DNA of 64,000 bases from Ehretia macrophylla. Lineage: Eukaryota; Streptophyta; Magnoliopsida; Boraginales; Ehretiaceae. Positions 49,607 through 61,080 of this stretch are shown piece after piece (the first letter of the stretch is position 1; every line of letters begins with the position of its first letter). A program made the translations under genes and the position numbers. Where the stretch lies: NCBI GenBank assembly GCA_037974665.1, contig CM075770.1:19731501-19795500 (forward strand), in the 5' to 3' direction. The notes below the pieces were generated by a model. The model was not told where the DNA came from. It did not search any database and worked only from the letters and a program-made list of their open reading frames with translations.

Positions 49607-50680
49607 TCAGTTACCCGAAGTGTGAGAGGAACCAACCATATAGAGCTGAAGCAAGGTCTTGCGCCTTTCCATTGGAATCCCAATAAGTGCTTTTAGTTTA
49701 TCAGGTCTATCAAGGAGAAATGCGTATGTCTTTTCCATTAGATTTGGTTCAATTTCCATCTCCTATACAAATTGCCAAACTTCATCTTCTTTCATGGGGA
49801 CTGGTAGCTTAACTTTGATATAAGCAGCATTTCCCTCTCTAAGGGCATCAGCAACTGACAAGATTGCATCCTTAATGAAGTGAGTTTCACCATCAACAGT
49901 TGCCTTTGACTTCTTTGATTTTTTTGTTGGCCATTTTCTCCATATTTTTTTATTTAACTTCAGTAGAACCCATTAACATGGCTTGAATTTCATCGGGGCA
50001 ACTACTAGCACCATCTAACGAAACCTCATTTCGGGAAACCATTTCATCAATATCATCAATAGAGTTCACATAATCCAAATCAATGCTAGTATGCAATATT
50101 TTTCTCAATTCTGAAGCAGTTTCAGAATGTTCTCCTGTTGCCCTATCTTTTCCATATAGGATGACCATTTTATCATAATGAGCAATAGGCTTTTTCATCC
50201 ATTCTGCAGCCTCGGGTTAACCTACCACATGAAACACAATATTAATATAACATAACTATTATCCATTTCAAACCTACCACATGAAACACCATATTAATAT
50301 AACATAACTATTATCCATTTGATAATAATTATATAAAGCATACCTCGATTAGCCTTTTCCAAACTTCAGGTTCAGCACTCCACATCTTGGTAACTAGACT
50401 CCATGTGAATCCACTCATATCGTGTTTCATCACATCAAATCATTTTGCAAAGTTTGTTTTCATTGTCTTCCAACGGTTTTTTATTTTGTCTTTCTCAATT
50501 GTCATATCAAGCTTTTCTTTCAGTTCTTTCATGATATTGTCATACGCCTTTGGAGTGAACGTTCCGTTCACCCTGTTCCCTATATTATGTTGATGTAAGC
50601 AGGCATCAACAAAGGCCCCATCCATAGTTGGTGTCCATGACAAGCTCTCTTCAACATTCTTTATCCTTTTCCTTGCATGG
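49607..50680 (-). pseudogene. Harbinger Myb/SANT-like ORF1, broken
   Basis: Minus-strand sequence matching the Myb/SANT-like protein that partners plant PIF/Harbinger transposases. It starts near SHARKRIKNVEESLSW, then TPTMDGAFVDACLHQHN, and KDKIKNRWKTMKTNFAK followed by a stop (TGA) and FDVMKHDMSGFTWSLV. After a probable intron, the second exon holds a one-base frameshift before EAAEWMKKPIAHYDKM, and further stops near the end (after STEVK and after EVWQFV). Such proteins direct the transposase to its ends; this copy cannot. Confidence 0.8.
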
Positions 50681-50915
50681 CTTTATAAATACAAAGACAT
50701 TATTTCACTAATACACAATAGAAATTAACCAACACACTGTTAAAGTATAAATCACATTACATATTGAAATTCAAACCCATAAAATTAAACCAACACACTG
50801 TTAAAGTATAAATCATATTGCATGTTGAAATTCAAACCCATAAAGTTAAACCAACACACTGTTAAAGTATAAATCACATTACATATTGAAATTCAAACCC
50901 ATAATGCACACTAAA
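50220..50915. repeat. Short tandem duplications in ORF1 and spacer
   Basis: Two copies of a unit of about 55 bases (CTACCACATGAAACAC and ATTAATATAACATAACTATT) near 50222-50326, and three copies of a unit of about 61 bases (CAACACACTGTTAAAGTATA then AATTCAAACCCATAA) at about 50730-50905, inside the Harbinger element. No coding role. Confidence 0.75.
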
Positions 50916-50966
50916 TTCCAAACTCAATAATGCATAATAAAGTTACTCATAATGCATATTAAAGAC

Positions 50967-52325
50967 TCAATTATCATAGTTGTAGTCACTCCACATTGCA
51001 TTAGCTATAGAGTTTCTTAAGAGCTTTCCTTGTGCTTCATCCTCTTCCAAATGAGCATTTTGTTGAGGTGGATCTTCATTCATGACTTCTTCATCAACCT
51101 CAACAATTAATCTCTCATCCGGGTTTACATCCATTAAGTAATTGTACAAGATACAACATGCTATAATAATTTTGTTTTGGGTTTTAACTCCATATGTCAG
51201 TTCCCTTGAGCTTGATATGATTGAAAATCTTTTTTTCAAAACTCCAAATGCTCTTTCAATTGCATTAAGCAATGATGCATGTCGAAGATTGAATAACTCC
51301 CTACAATCTTGTGGTGGGTTCCTTGAATACTCCTTCAAGTGATAACGAACCCCCCTATATGGAGCAATAAGTCAACTTCTCAACATAAACCCAGCATTAA
51401 CAAGATAATATTTTCCTATTAAAAAAAATAGATTAGTTTATTACATATTAAAAGTAATAGCATTAAGTCCCTTATCCCCTATTTAAATAATTACCTGGAG
51501 GAATTATAAGTTTATCTTATCTGGATAGTGCATTTTTTACGATACGTGAATCTGAAACAGTCCCCTCCCATCCAGGTAAAACATAAATGAACCTTAAGTC
51601 GAATGTACAGGCTGCCAAGATATTTTGGGTAGGATATTCTTTCCTACCACGATATCTTGGAACATTTTCTGTAGATACTTTTACTCGGACATGAGTTCCA
51701 TCTATAACGCCAATACAATCCTGTAATTATTATCTTACATTATACACCATTAGCATATGAATACATTCTAAATTGATTTAGCTTTAGGGTGTGTTTTTAC
51801 CTTAAAGTACGAATAGAGTCTAGTGCTGCCAAGTATCTCTACTGGAATCTGTGTACTGTCAGGTTGTTTCAACAATTTGTCCTCTAATTCTATTATTGAC
51901 CTTAATACGCGATAGAAATGACGACTACTTGTTTCACCAGAGCGTAAAAACCAAAATTGTATTTCATGATTTTTTGCATGATGTGCTAATATGTACAATG
52001 TTTTTGCAACTTGTTCCTCAACGCTGACTAGTCTAGTTGGCTGAAGACCTCCATATTTTTGTAAAAGATCACACAAGTTTAGAAAGGCTTGTGGGCCCAT
52101 TCTTACTATATTACGACCAGCTTCACTCCCTACGATTCAACCCATTATTTCTTCGCGAACTCTCTCTCTTTCAGATTTTATCATAGAACTAGGGACCCCA
52201 TTACTAGAGCGCCACAAACGCCTAAACCAATAAACTATCAGACATACAACCTGTGCAACTGCTACACGACGCCTATCTCGCCATCTTATTGATAGATCTA
52301 TTGTTTCATCTCTTGAATTTTCCAT
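50967..52325 (-). pseudogene. Harbinger DDE transposase, three stops
   Basis: Minus-strand exons match plant HARBI1-like nuclease/transposase. Start MENSRDETIDLSIRW at 52325; SVEEQVAKTLYILAHHAKNH follows; catalytic blocks CIGVIDGTH and GTVSDSRI (two aspartates); final block ERAFGVLKKRFSII (glutamate). Three in-frame stops break it: TGA at 52137-52139, TAA at 51517-51519 and TGA at 51372-51374. The usual LVDAGF reads LVNAGF here. Introns follow FK and IPP. The exons are otherwise complete, with last residues YNYDN and the stop at 50967. Confidence 0.88.
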
Positions 52326-53888
52326 CTATAGTAATGAACAAAGAGCAACCAAAAAAAAAAAACTCAATCCAACAAATACAACAATGACAATGTTGTGAAA
52401 GAAAAACTTATAGTAGATTACCAAATTCAAAAGCTGATATTCCTCATAGTGCAAAAACACTCACTTGAGCTGAATGAAATAGCGACATATAGGCATAATA
52501 ACTAGACATATGAAAGCTATCCATGTAATCTATTAAATATAAAGCATGCTTAATATTAAGATACATTCATTGAAAAACTAAAAAAAATTTGATCATTAGT
52601 TTTCTTGATTAGTAAAAATTTTGATTAAAAAGAATGTTCAAGTTCTAATGAGGCAAAATATAAGTTTCTATTTGGCTTACTATGTAGATGAATTATGCTA
52701 AAAATGGGATTGAAGGATAGGAATCCTATGATATCTTCGGCAACAAAGTCAATTTCTCCAATTGTTAGATGTGTGGTTCTTTTAAGAGAAAGAGACAGAG
52801 ATAATATAACACAAACAAAAGAAGAAATGCAATCTAACACCATGAGATTTATGTGGAGCTGAGTTTTATAATAATTAATCCAAATCTTCAGTTTAGGAAT
52901 CAACAAATAATAGCACTATGTTGTCCTGTTCCTACTAATGAAGACAAAAAAAAAACATGTCATATTCACATCTTAAACTCAAACAATTTGTTTTCGAGCA
53001 TATACCCACAAAGCGTGTATTTGGAATTGACAAACTTTGCACTAAGATTCTAGGATAAAAAATGATTTTTATGTTGACTACAAATTGAAGTTGAATGGTG
53101 ATGAGAAAATGAAAATGAAAGGTAAACGACTCGCAATTACAAGTGTCCGAACAAAATTGGATATTTTGTATTTTTTATCGGCTATTTCCCCTAGTAAAAT
53201 AACTGGAAAATCGTCAAGTTCAGGATCATTTTTAGCTCATTTAACCGTATAGTTTTTCTAGTGCTTTGAGCTTCTGGTGGAACATATATTGAGTGATTGT
53301 CAACTTCAGAGGTAGAAAACATGCTTAATATTACTAACAACCCTCTTTTTATTGAATTCATTCTACTTATCTAATAATAATACATAAATAAGCACAACCC
53401 ATGTTTTATTAAGATAAGATCTATATAGAAAAGTAGAGAAAAGTGGAGAAAAGATAGAAGTGTTGCATAACTGGTCGAGCTTGTTGGATGAAGCTTGTGA
53501 AGATGAAGATCAGGAGCGGCGGTGAGAAATGTGGAGGAAAAATAGGGTTTGTTTTTATTATATAGTTCGTATGATGGTAATTTCGCTAAAACAGAAGGGT
53601 AAAATCGTATTTACATGAAATCATATTTTCATCTCCCCTCATTTTACTCCAAATCGAGGTGATGATATATTAGGGATATGGAGGGGCTAAACCTATCCAC
53701 TGCTTACCTTCACCTTTCATTTACTTTGAAACCAAACAAGAGAAAGGAGTAAAGCCCTCCTTCTACTACCACTCCCTTCCTCCCATTTCCCCCAATCCAA
53801 ACACAGTGTAAAAGTCAAGAGGGAGATGGCAAGTGGCCCCTGGTTAATTATAAGATATAAATGGTTTCTCACAGCAAAAAGCCCATAA

Positions 53889-54450
53889 GGGGGCATTTGG
53901 TCTGCGGATTCATCCTGGGAATGTAAAGTTTGGAATATTATATTCTTATGTTTGGTTCGCGGAATAAAAAAACTTTCCTGGGCAGATCACATTCCTGGGA
54001 ATACATTATTTCCATGATTTAAGCAAATTTTATTCCCATGTGAGAGAGTGAGAATAAGACATTCATGGGTTGTGGGAATGTTTTAGAGAGTATAAAAAGA
54101 CAAAAATAGCTAAAATAACATTTCTCCTATTTTCTTTGTGAAATTCTTTCTTATTCTCAACACAATGTTGCTTGAGTAGGTTTAATATATACAATCGTCA
54201 AATTACAAATCCACACTTTAATTTGAAAAAAATAAAAAATCAACGCTTTAATCTATGTTCTTCACTGTCCGCGTCTTCGCCTCTCACATTCACACTCGTC
54301 AACATCCGATTCCAATTCAATTTTGCCACTGTCATTCACTGTTCCTATGATCTTTATGGTCATTTAATACTTCATTGCTTTTCAACTTTTTTGATCAACT
54401 TCTATTTGTTGTTACTGATTCAACTGGTGACCTGTTTTTTTTTTTTCTTT

Positions 54451-54486
<36 letters not shown>

Positions 54487-54907
54487 AGTTTTGCTTTCTT
54501 AGAACATTGATTAAGAAACAAAAAAAGTTTAGAATCACGATGCTGCTTTTTTTTTAAATTTTTTTTGTCGGAATATTCATTTAACTTAAATTTATATAAT
54601 TTGTTATTGATTATTTACAGAATAGATGAGTGGACACAAAGGAAAAATGCAATGTTTTGAATGTGATATTTTGGTCTTTTTCAATTATGGGTATTTTTGA
54701 AAAATTATTGTAGATTTATAGGAATGTTAAGTATAAACCAAACAAAATAATATAATATTCTCAAGAATTTGAGAAAATATTCTCATAAATATTTTTGACG
54801 AGCTAATCAGTTTTTATTACATTCCTAGGAATCACATTCCCGGGAATGTAATTCCCAGGAATGTGATTCCTATGAATGAAAAATCAATCCGTGAACCAAA
54901 CGCCCCC
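53889..54907. mobile_element. Tourist-like TIR element (1.0 kb)
   Basis: Ends GGGGGCATTTGGTCTGCGGA and its near-complement TCCGTGAACCAAACGCCCCC. Flanked by TAA and AAA (a one-base changed 3-bp duplication). Copy 1 keeps the empty site CATAAGGTTGAC (about 41376). Interior AT-rich with a TG microsatellite near 54462-54486 and no supported ORF. Confidence 0.75.
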
Positions 54908-54935
54908 AAAGGGTTGACAAGGTTTAACAAATCAA

Positions 54936-55343
54936 GGCTCTGTTTGGTCTAATTGTTAAAATTTAACTTTTAAGTTATAGAGCTTTTAGTAGTATAGTTT
55001 TGATTAGAAGTGTTGTTAAACAAAAGTTATTGATTGTTTGGCGTATATCTAGCAATGTTGAGCTTTTATAAATTTTGAGGGCAATGTTAAAATTTTAAAA
55101 ATATGAATATGTATATTTGAGAAAGAAAAAAAAAAAAACAGTTTCCTACATTATGTAAGAACAATTTTGTAATTTTTTTTGTTTTTTGAAAAACTCTAAT
55201 TTGGAGATTCATGTTATTTAACTTTTTTCAACTTAAACTTTTACATAAAAATACTTTTAAACATGAGCAAAACAAGTTAATAAATTCAACTTCTAAAGTC
55301 AAAGAAAACGCATGTAAATGTCTAAAAACTAAGTCAAAGAGCC
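54936..55343. mobile_element. Tourist-like MITE (0.4 kb)
   Basis: Left end GGCTCTGTTTGGTC, right end AAAGAGCC (an inverted copy of GGCTCT). Flanked by CAA and TAA. Copy 1 lacks it. No ORF. It starts 28 bases after the previous element. Confidence 0.6.
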
Positions 55344-55365
55344 TAAGTTAAACTTCTTTTGGTTA

Positions 55366-57378
55366 TTGGGCTATCCTTATCAGAGTCTCTATTTTACAAT
55401 TTAGAGACTTTTAATAAAATAGAGACCAAACCAAAAAATATAGTTACTTTTTGGGTCTTTAAAAATTTTCCAACCACATTAGTTTTTAGGTTTCTATTTT
55501 AGAGACTCTATTAATTTTTTAACATAATCTAATTTTGTGCTACTTTTTCATGTATTTTAATACTTGATTTTTTTTTAATACTTATAAATTCATAATTTTT
55601 TTTTACGAATATTTCAACATAAAAATTAATTAATTCTGACAACAATTATATTTTGGCAAATATTATGTCGTTAACTACACTCGATTATAACAATGCTATT
55701 TTTCTCTAACCCGAATAGCGGCCATCAGATATAATTTTTTCTCGATGATCTCATCCATTAATTTGTTATCATGAAACAAAAAGAAGATGACCATGAGTAT
55801 TTTTTCCAAATGAACATTATTCAACATATTTTGCTGCATAAAACACATAATATATGTTGCATTTACTCCACTCCCCGGTCTCATGTGCGCTTGAGCAAGA
55901 TACTCTGCAAATTTCGTGCATTTTTTGTTTATCTGGGTCCATTATGATTTTAGAAATTTTGCAGTTATCTTTTGAAGCAGAGTCGTTGGAGGGTGAAATT
56001 CTTCGAATTTTCGTACGATTCGCTCTCACATTGTTGCTGCTGTTTGGTTTCGACTTGTAATTGGGTCTTCACTAACTGCAAGGTATGCACGACATAATGC
56101 GATATCTTCTTGAACGGTGAAGTTGGGGCCCCTAACTCCTTCGCCGGAATCCATAGTTGAATAAACAAAATGACAATAATTGAAATAAGTATATAATAGA
56201 AAATTATTGAATTAAAAGTTAAGAATTAAAATTACCAAAAAACTTATTTTAAATGAATAAAAAAAATTAAATGAATAAAATAATAAAAAATATAAATTTA
56301 AATAATATAAAAAAAATTCAACAAAATAAAAAAAATAAATGAAAAAAATTACAAAAAATTTACTTTAACAAAAAAAAACAATTAAATGAATAAAATTACA
56401 AATAATATAAATTTAAATAATATAAAGAAAAAATATTCAACAAAATAAAAATTAAATGAATAAAATTACAAAAAAATTAAATTTAAATAATATAAAGAAA
56501 AAATATTCAACAAAAAAAAATTAAATGAATAAAATTACAAAAAAATTATAAAAAAAAAATTATTTTAAGAAATAAAAAACAACAATTAAATAACATAAAA
56601 TCTATTTTTTTTTTAAACAATAAATGTTTTTTTTTACAGAAAAAAATCTATTTAAAATTATATATAAATATACATATATATATATATATATACACAAACC
56701 CTACGCCCCTCCCCACTTTCATTTCCCCTCTTCTTCACTTCCACCGCCGCCACCCCCCTCCCCTTCTTCAATCACAGAATCGCCACCCCCTCCCCTTGTT
56801 CAATCACGGCATCACCGCCCTCACCCCTTCCCAAGGCATCACCACCCTCACCCCTTTTCCCACGACATTACCACTCCCACTCCCTTCCCCACGGCATCAC
56901 CACCCCCACTCCCTTCCCCATGACATCACCACCTCCACCCCACCCCTTCCCTATGGCATCACTACCCCCACAGCACCCACGCACCCCCCATGGCACCCAT
57001 GAAAATATACCTTTCTTTCTCATATGCAAATGTGATTTTTTTTTTTGCTTTGAACTTGAATGTTGAATTAGTATACATATATACTGACCGTTGAAGGTAA
57101 ACGTTGCCAACGTTCACTTTCAACAACTCTAAAATCTGTGGCTGAACTATTTTTTTTTTTTTTTTTTGGAACAGGTCTGTCATCTCTGATAGACATGTTA
57201 GAGACTCACCTCCTGTTGTTACAACGAGTCTCTAAATTTGCTATTTTTTTACATTCCAGTCTTTAAAAAAAAAATTACTTTTTGGGTCTTCAAACCATTT
57301 GGTGTGATTGGGTTTTCATCTATTGGATTCTCTAAAAAATGTTATAATTATACTTTAAAGACTCTGGTAAGGATGACC
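55366..57378. mobile_element. Harbinger-like element (2.0 kb)
   Basis: Ends GGGCTATCCTTATCAGAGTCT and AAGACTCTGGTAAGGATGACC are inverted relatives, flanked by TTA duplications (55363-55365, 57379-57381); copy 1 shows the empty site TTGGTAATTAGAATG near 41415. The interior carries a broken Myb-type ORF fragment, a poly-purine block near 56220-56600 and a cytosine-rich tandem block at about 56740-56990. Confidence 0.8.
55990..56154 (-). pseudogene. Harbinger-linked Myb-like ORF fragment
   Basis: ATG at 56154 on the minus strand opens MDSGEGVRGPNFTVQEDI, then LCRAYLAVSEDPITSRNQ and a stop (TGA), with read-through ERIVRKFEEFHPP. This resembles the N-terminal part of the plant Harbinger-associated (GST T3-like) Myb/SANT protein. 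It is truncated and broken. Confidence 0.7.
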
Positions 57379-57456
57379 TTAGAATGTCAATTATTCAAAT
57401 TGTGAGGTACAAAAGGACGGAAGCTTGACACTTCTAGGGCATGCCCTTTAGCACAT

Positions 57457-57991
57457 GGGTAAATAGCGTCTCGGCCCCCTGTGGTTTATCATAAGTGCAA
57501 GTCAGGTCCCTGTGGTTTCATAATTAGCTTATAACCCCTTGTGCTTTTCAAAAGTGAAGCATGCGTGCCCCCTCCGTCAAATAATCTGTTAATTTTAACA
57601 GAATTTGTTATGCACGTGCCAGTAACGCAACTGTTTGTGTTTTTTACACGATTGACCAATATGTATGAGGTGTGCAATGGCCCCTTGTGTTTTAATGATG
57701 GTGCGCAATAGCCCCCTGTGTTTTTAATGATGGTGCGCAATGGCCCCCTGTGTTTTTAATAATGGTGCGCAATGGCCCCTTGTGTTTTTAAAGATATTTG
57801 ATATGCTGACATTACCTCGGGGGTATTTGTGTCATTTTGATATTGCCGTTAAAATTTTAAACGAACTTGGATCAAAGGGGCACGTGTGCTTCAATTTTCA
57901 AAAGCACAGGGGGTTATAAGCCAATTATAAAATTTCAGGGACCCGACTTGCACTTATAATAAATCACAGGGGGTCGAGATGCTATTTACCC
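57457..57991. mobile_element. Foldback element with 33-base tandem array
   Basis: Ends GGGTAAATAGCGTCTCGGCC and its complement GTCGAGATGCTATTTACCC. Target duplication TTAGCACAT and TTAGCACGT (57448-57456, 57992-58000; one mismatch) is nine bases, as for Mutator-like elements. Inside, a 33-base unit with GTGCGCAATGGCCCCCTGTG is repeated about four times at about 57665-57785. Confidence 0.8.
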
Positions 57992-58024
57992 TTAGCACGT
58001 CATAGAATATTATTAGTTTATTAA

Positions 58025-58612
58025 AAGGGAGAATTTCACAACAAGTCCCCACTGTTTTTAATTTTTTTAAATTAGTTTTCATTATTTCAAATAATTTAAA
58101 TCATCCCCTAATATTTAAAAAATATTAAATCAGTCTTTAATATTTTCAAAAAGTATCAGTTTAATCTCTAATATTTTTGAAATTATCAATTTGTCTTTAA
58201 TGTTAAATATTTAACTAAAAATCTATGAACTGACTAAGACACCCTTAAAAATTAATTGAAATTACTAAATTACTCACCCCACCCCAATCCTCTACCCCTG
58301 CCCCTACCCACACTTCCCACTCTTGATGAACCCCAACCCCCACAATCAATAAATTTAAAGTCGAATCTTTTTACAAGTTTATGAACTAATAGAATTTATT
58401 TGTAAATTTTGGGGACTAAATTAAAGTTTTATAAAGATATTATTTACCCCTATGTTATTATCCATTTCCGTTAAATTTAACACTAATTTTGATGTCAGGG
58501 ACTAAATTGATATTTTTTAAAAATATTGGAAGACTGATTTGAACTATTTAAAATAATGAAGACTAAATTGAAAAATTAAAATTAATGGGAATCTGTAGTA
58601 AGATTTTACCTT
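58025..58612. mobile_element. Foldback element (0.6 kb)
   Basis: Left arm AAGGGAGAATTTCACAACAA and TTCATTATTTCAAATAATTT; right arm TTAAAATAATGAAGACTAAA and TGGGAATCTGTAGTAAGATT are inverted partners. A cytosine-rich block lies at about 58275-58345. Boundaries are approximate and no clean target duplication was seen. It lies 33 bases after the previous element. Confidence 0.6.
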
Positions 58613-58880
58613 CTTAAAGCATACAGAGCTATAGCTATAAGTCAGTTTTATCACATTTTTAACCTCCCAAAAAAAAGAAAAAAAGGAAAAATATTGTCGC
58701 ATTTTACACTTCATGCCATCGTACAATCAATATCTCTATGGTTTTCTAACATTTGTTGATTATTAGACTTTCATCTCACACGACTCCTATATGATAAAAG
58801 AACGTGTTGCATTGTTAATATTGTTGGTTGAGTCCTGTATTGAGTTTCAATATTTAACTTTATGACTTTGACCAAATAGA

Positions 58881-58912
<32 letters not shown>

Positions 58913-59502
58913 CCAGAGACAGAGATAAGGGAGGACCGGGGAGCCCGTTCCCACCCAAGCCTCCAATTTTTTTATAAAAACATCTATGTATTATTTCTTT
59001 TAAAAAATTTTATGGCCCCCTTATTTTTATTTTTTTCTGTTAATGGCCCCCTTAATTAAATTTTGACCCTTCTAATATTAAATTTTTGATTCCGTAATGA
59101 AACTTATGCTGGCTAAGACTTGCTCCACTTGTATTAGAAGGCATTGACTAGGGAGGGTGTTTATTACTCTTACAATCACGTCTGCTAACCTTCTTAAGAA
59201 TGGAAATTAGGCAGAGATGTAAGTGCTGAGCTTTTATTCTCTAGAAAAGTTATATATTTTCAAACATTTTGCTGAGAACGTTATAGTCTCGAAGATTGAC
59301 AATGAAGAGAAGAAAATAATAAAATTCAATTTCATAACCAAAAAGACACGGGCTTAGCGGTGGAAAGTGTTTAGAATCACACGAGGCACATGGCGTGACT
59401 TACACCATGTGTTGTACACTAAGGGTCCTTAACTAATCTCACAATATTAGATAAATCACCCCAAAAAAACAAAACACTATAGAGTGACAATTATTCAACG
59501 TA
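58613..59502. other. Spacer between transposons, unassigned
   Basis: Contains a (CA)n and A-run near 58877-58915, a GC-richer patch with GGAGGACCGGGGAGCCCGTT near 58931, and otherwise AT-rich DNA. It has no counterpart in copy 1 and looks like decayed repeat DNA. No gene or element was identified. Confidence 0.4.
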
Positions 59503-60167
59503 GGCTCCATTTATTTACCGTAAAATAATTTACTTGTAAAAAATATTTTCAGTGAAAAATAATTTTTTGAAAAATAAAATATTTTTCTTCGTTTATTTAC
59601 CGTAAAATAATTTGCTTGTGGAAAATATTTTATTGAAAATGTTTTCAGAGGAAAATATTTTTTTGAGCTCCGTTTGTTTGTCGTAAAATAACTTGTTAGA
59701 AGAAAATATTTTCCTAGAAAATAAAATACTGAAAAATATTTTCTGGTGTTTGGATGTACAATAAAAAATATTTTTCGACATGAGATTTATAAAAAAAAAA
59801 TATATACATAAAATAGGGATGGTTAAGTTTCGAAAAATATTATCATCTCCCAAAGAAATGAAAATATTTTCTCAAATTTTGAACTAGCCGTCATTTTTGA
59901 CCGGAAAATATTTTTCAGTTGACCAATTTTTCGGTGTTACCAAACACCGGAAAATCTCCAAAAAGTAGCCTACCATTTTTGACCGGAAAATATTTTCCGG
60001 TTGACCAATTTTCCGGTGTTACCAAACACCAGAAAATCTCAAAAAAGTAACCTACCATTTTTGACTGAAAACTATTTTCCAATTGATCAATTTTCTGGTG
60101 TTACCAAACACTGTAAAAGTAAAAAAATATTTTTTGAAAGAATATTTTACGGCAAACAAACGGAGCC
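59503..60167. mobile_element. Tourist-like MITE with internal repeats
   Basis: Ends GGCTCCATTTATTTACCG and ACGGCAAACAAACGGAGCC (inverted). Flanked by a GTA duplication (59500-59502, 60168-60170), matching GTG at the empty site in copy 1 (TCGACGTGATTGC). A unit of about 100 bases (GACCGGAAAATATTTTCCGG; GGTGTTACCAAACACC) recurs three times in its right half. Confidence 0.85.
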
Positions 60168-60501
60168 GTAATTGCAAGTGATGTTATCTAAATGTTGTGG
60201 TCTTCATTGGAGGAAACATCACAACCAAACTCCATACCTATTTTTTACTTTGTTTAAGAAACCACATAAACTATCAAAATTATAATGTCACAACCCATCG
60301 AGAAATCATAAATCTAGACTTTAATAGTTTATCACAAAGAGATTTTTCAATTAATTTATATATCAGGTGCTTGTTTTTTTAATATTCAACAAAAATCTTG
60401 TACAGAACATTGTCAACAATTAGTCAAAAATATCACCAATGAGACCTTCACTGGTCCATATTTCTCAACCGTATAACTAGCAGCCACCGGACCACTTAAA
60501 T

Positions 60502-61070
60502 TTATCAAGAAAATAGATCTTCTAATTAGAAGATTTAAAAGGGATAAATTGAGAATGAGAGGCAAACTGAATATTTGACTCAGGCAATTAATAATTCAAA
60601 TTATTTTTCACGACTGTTGGGTGAATATACATTTCTCAAATTGTTTTGGGTCAAAGCCTCGAGAACAAGGCCCATCAGACCCACTCTTTACCCGCTTTTG
60701 GCATTGTCTAACGTTTACATTTTCAAAATATGAATTCAATATTCATAGAAAAATATGATCGTAGGGTCCACCTTTTTTACACCGACGGTACTAAATTTGA
60801 TTGCCTGTGTGTATGGCCAGCATGACACCTAGCTCGCACCGTTCTCGAAACTCTATCACATTCGCATCATCAGCTCGTGTAATGCACGTCCAAACAGAGC
60901 GCCCTCAAAGTCTTCGCATCCACAAATGCTGAACACGTTTATTTCAAGCGCGTAACCATTTCCCTTAACAATCACAAATCTCACCGTATTTTCCACATAA
61001 ATTTGAAAAAAACAAAAGTGGCAGTGGTGTAAATGAAGCGATTAAGCCAGGGCATTGTTGGCTAAAACCC
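60502..61070. other. Promoter region of NRP gene
   Basis: Unique DNA beyond the duplication, upstream of the NRP gene. No gene and no obvious element. Confidence 0.5.
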
Positions 61071-61080
61071 TTTATATAAA
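61071..61080 (+). promoter_or_regulatory. TATA box of NRP gene
   Basis: TTTATATAAA, about 70-80 bases before the leader intron donor at 61150, giving a first exon of about 40-50 bases. A CT-rich tract follows in the leader intron (61161-61193). Confidence 0.65.

Larger units (their letters stand above)
48557..53808. mobile_element. PIF/Harbinger transposon (decayed)
   Basis: A 5,252-base element. The terminal repeat TGTGTTTGGATTG is shared by both ends (left GGGTGTGTTTGGATTGAGGG; right reads CACTGTGTTTGGATTGGGGG in reverse). It is flanked by a TAA duplication (48554-48556, 53809-53811), the PIF/Harbinger hallmark. The empty site TTTCTAAAAGT is visible in copy 1 near 41300. It carries a Myb/SANT-like ORF and a DDE transposase on the minus strand, both broken, so it is non-autonomous now. 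Confidence 0.9.
41823..60501. repeat. Tandem duplication unit 2, expanded to 18.7 kb
   Basis: Second copy of the TOM20 unit. It contains TOM20-2, then the upstream region broken up by transposons. Blocks of unit 1 homology recur at about 45840-46210, 46600-47180, 48389-48556, 53809-53888, 54908-54935, 57379-57410 and 60168-60501. Nine placed insertions sum to about 12.7 kb, close to the 13.9-kb length excess. Confidence 0.85.

Noticed and set aside
49228..50915. Regular repeats suggesting a CRISPR array
   Set aside because: Units are irregular, diverged and in a eukaryotic DNA transposon; no repeat-spacer pattern and no cas genes.
56624..57002. Proline- and histidine-rich frames (PPPPPSPS, HHPHPF)
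   Set aside because: They translate a cytosine-rich tandem repeat inside a TIR element; no domain, no start context, and several frames read equally well.
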